DNA from: Parasitella parasitica
Lineage: Eukaryota > Mucoromycota > Mucoromycetes > Mucorales > Mucoraceae
Direction: 5' to 3'
Assembly (NCBI GenBank): GCA_025201805.1
Contig: MU619237.1
Location: 278,633 to 302,076 of the forward strand
DNA length: 23,444 nt
Positions 21,349 to 23,444 of this stretch are shown piece by piece. How positions within the stretch are numbered: position 1 is the first letter of the stretch; each line of letters opens with the position of its first letter. The position numbers and the translations under genes were made by a program. Under the pieces are notes generated by a model. It was not told the DNA's origin and did not search any database. It worked only from the letters and a program-made list of their open reading frames with translations.

Positions 21349-21430
21349 CCGCCCTTCCCTTCTTTCATACTTTCTTTTTTCTTTTTGTTATTCGTTCTCA
21401 CAAACTTGGTATTGAAAGAAAAAAAAAACA

Positions 21431-22994
21431 ATGTCATTTGAGCAGAATCAGGATGAAATTGAATCTGGTCAAGTCGACTCGCATATACCAGATGTGTCTG
21501 CACTGGATATACCTGAGAAACTAGAGGAGGCAATAGCAGAAGATGCCAGCGCAGACCTGGACACTTTGCCGACAAATTTAGATAACGTAGAGCAATTGAG
21601 TCAAGAAAATTTACAAGAGGAGCCCTCACAAACTGACGATCAAGAATTTGATGATTTTGGCGATTTTAATGATGACGACGATGATTTTGGGGATTTTGAT
21701 GACTTTGAGGCAGCCAAAGAGGAAGTGGAGCCAGTAGCAGAGGAACCCAAGACGCCAACAGGAGCCGAACGTTATGTAAGTTATTTGAAAAAGATGCGCC
21801 TTCTAGTCTTTTTTTTATTTTTTATTTACTCGATATATCATGTAGGTGGACGTATTAGAAAATAGACCTGAAGATGTTCGTCAGTTTATAGATGTATACT
21901 TGGATCAGATGTGGGGACACGGATTAAATGGAAGCATGGAGCAGGAAGACGAGCAAGTGTTCGTATCGTCACCCTTGGATCAAGACGAGAATATTACAGA
22001 CATACTAAATACGCCTTGCAGGTAAACGCAGAAGAACAGAGTGTTTTTAATCATAAAGACAGAAACTTACACTTTGTGTAAATACTGTAGCCGTGATTTA
22101 TGGAGCAAACTTTCGCGTGATACAGTCTTCTACAATCCAGTTACAGGCTCAGTTGGCCAGTTTCAATGGACAAGATCAGAAACAAACAAAGCCTATCTAA
22201 ATGCTCTGGGAGTAACGTTCAATTTTGAAGAGAAATCGCCCGCAGCCATCCACTCACCTACAGGAATTACACCTACTTTGCATTCAAACAAAAGAAGACA
22301 GACAGCAATGGCCGACGGAAAGCGATTATCAGCGACAGGCTCCTCAGGATCGCTGCCCTCCTCGCCGGATGCCTCATTGACACACACAAGGTCTGCATCG
22401 GCCACCGGCGGATTACGAGTAATGACAACCAAGATGGACGAAGGGGCCAAGGAAGCCAAAAAAGAGGCAGAGCAAGAAATGGAGTTAGACATTGACATTG
22501 CAAGAGCCTACTGTGAATTAACTGAAGGTAGTTTACTGTTGTCGTTCGTATCGTGGTTTTCGTAACTAATGTGCCGCACTGTAGAAACAATTCGAGTGTT
22601 TCCCGATGTAAAATTAAATGCTATGGTGGTTGAGCTTAGCCGGCTTCAGAGACAGGCGGCCGATTATTTAGATACATTACTGGATCAGCGTGAACAGCTG
22701 AAAATGGATGCAGAGACATACAACGATTTGATCAGTTGCATTGTGGGCCATGCGCAGCGTTTGCATGTACAAACCAAAGATGCTAGTCCGGCAATGGTGT
22801 CTAAAAAGAAGAAGGGAAGTGGTACGTTTTCCAATCTAATGCGTCGAAAAAACACAGCTGGCAATCCTCAACAGAGTGTTTCTATGGGTGGTGGCGTGGT
22901 GGGTGTCAAACAGCAAGCGCCGGCACCTAAAAAGACCGTTTCAACCGCTTCACATGTACCTACTATGAATGATAATAGCAGACGGTCCATGTAA
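21431..22994 (+). CDS. Aftiphilin-like clathrin/AP-1 accessory protein (Laa2-like)
   Basis: Four exons (21431-21775, 21846-22021, 22091-22527, 22585-22994) encode 455 residues in frame throughout. Residues 74-93 hold repeated acidic Phe motifs (DDFGDF, DDDFGDF, DDFEAA), the kind bound by gamma-adaptin/GGA ear domains. Residues about 174-220 contain RDLWSKLSRDTVFYNPVTGS, QFQWTRSETNKAYLNALG, which fits the clathrin-binding box of aftiphilin. The C-terminal exon carries a predicted coiled coil (ELSRLQRQAADYLDTLLDQR) and a basic, Ser/Gly-rich end. In yeast, Laa2 plays this part and helps hold Laa1/AP-1 at trans-Golgi/endosome membranes. The Laa2 equivalence is an inference from the motifs, since such proteins diverge fast. 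The leader ends in an A10 run before CAATG. Confidence 0.82.
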
Positions 22995-23215
22995 TAGGTT
23001 CTCTGTTGTATAAATTTCATCTATACATATATACATATATTACCTTAATTCTGTGATGTAACGAGCCATTTTCTCGTCATTTCTCTTAATCAAATACAAT
23101 ACCAAATATAATTCGATTTTACTGAAAATTAATACAGCCCTCTCGTCGATGAGCAATTCATTGAGCACGTGGTATATTTCAATAATTGCATAAAATGGCA
23201 AACAGAGCACCTTCC

Positions 23216-23372
23216 TTTAATATAAGAGATGAAATGTATACGCCATCTCAATGGCCAGGTTTGACAAGATTACCTTAAACTTTTTACCCTGCTCTCCGAA
23301 AAATAAATTGCATACTTCCAGAATTTATTTTTTGTTCAATAGAGACCTTGCTAGGTTATCTCTTATATTAAA
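23216..23372. repeat. 15-bp perfect inverted repeat, 157-bp span
   Basis: TTTAATATAAGAGAT (23216-23230) is exactly the reverse complement of 23358-23372. The enclosed 127 bases carry no ORF. It could be a very small MITE, but no target-site duplication is clear at the borders, so it is recorded only as a repeat. Confidence 0.65.
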
Positions 23373-23380
23373 ATGATAGA

Positions 23381-23444
23381 AATCGTAAAAAACAGTCCTC
23401 AGCGCTTAAAATTGAATCGTAAAAAACAGTCCTCAGCGCTTAAA
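23381..23444. repeat. 34-bp-period tandem repeat at the window edge
   Basis: Two perfect 30-base copies (23381-23410 and 23415-23444), each beginning AATCGTAAAAAACAGTCC and ending CAGCGCTTAAA, are separated by ATTG. The second copy ends exactly at the end of the window, so the array may continue. The core AGCGCTT is palindromic. Confidence 0.9.

Larger units (their letters stand above)
22995..23444. other. Right-edge intergenic DNA with repeats
   Basis: This is AT-rich sequence after the aftiphilin-like gene. It starts with a possible 3' end (TATAAATTTC) and an ATACATATAT microrepeat near 23024-23041. It then holds the 15-bp inverted repeat and the terminal tandem repeat listed separately. 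No gene is seen. Confidence 0.5.

Noticed and set aside
22193-22590. Minus-strand open frames opposite exon 3 of the aftiphilin-like gene
   Set aside because: Shadow frames caused by Ser/Ala-rich codons of the real gene.

Overview
The window looks like nuclear DNA of an early-diverging filamentous fungus, most likely Mucoromycota and probably Mucorales. That placement is inference. It rests on AT-rich intergenic DNA full of A/T homopolymers, closely packed genes with many short introns (50-112 bp) of GT..AG type, AATAAA-like signals, and a gene set typical of fungi that keep endosome-motility factors (an FHIP/RAI16 homologue). I see no rRNA, convincing tRNA, CRISPR array or bacterial operon.

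Layout. Positions 1-8046 are gene-poor, with short repeats, a 55-bp inverted-repeat element (3002-3531), and weak coding relics. Positions 8047-11046 hold an intronless MIT-domain protein, a 4-exon F-box/RCC1 protein (Saf1-like), and an intronless ubiquitin-like protein with a basic tail. The ubiquitin-like gene is convergent with the F-box gene, and their stop codons are separated by only 26 bp. Positions 11047-14175 are a second gene-poor block. It holds a 76-T homopolymer and a clean 481-bp MITE with TA target duplication and pogo/Tc1-mariner-like ends (12216-12696). Positions 14176-22994 carry five tightly spaced genes, all on the + strand: FHIP/RAI16-like, a short-chain dehydrogenase, CDC123, Rab7/Ypt7, and an aftiphilin-like clathrin/AP-1 accessory protein. 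The right edge (22995-23444) has a 15-bp perfect inverted repeat and ends inside a 34-bp-period tandem repeat.

The exon models were built by hand. In every case the reading frame is maintained across all junctions and the conserved motifs are rebuilt: the Rab P-loop and WDTAGQE, the SDR TGxxxGxG and YxxxK, and the CDC123 core. Four of the eight genes (MIT protein, FHIP, Rab7, aftiphilin-like) point to endosome/trans-Golgi traffic, two more to ubiquitin, and CDC123 to eIF2 assembly. The genes are otherwise ordinary housekeeping genes. I did not find a clearly new multi-gene system. The most unusual items are the tailed ubiquitin-like precursor, the long homopolymer leaders, and the two MITE-like elements.
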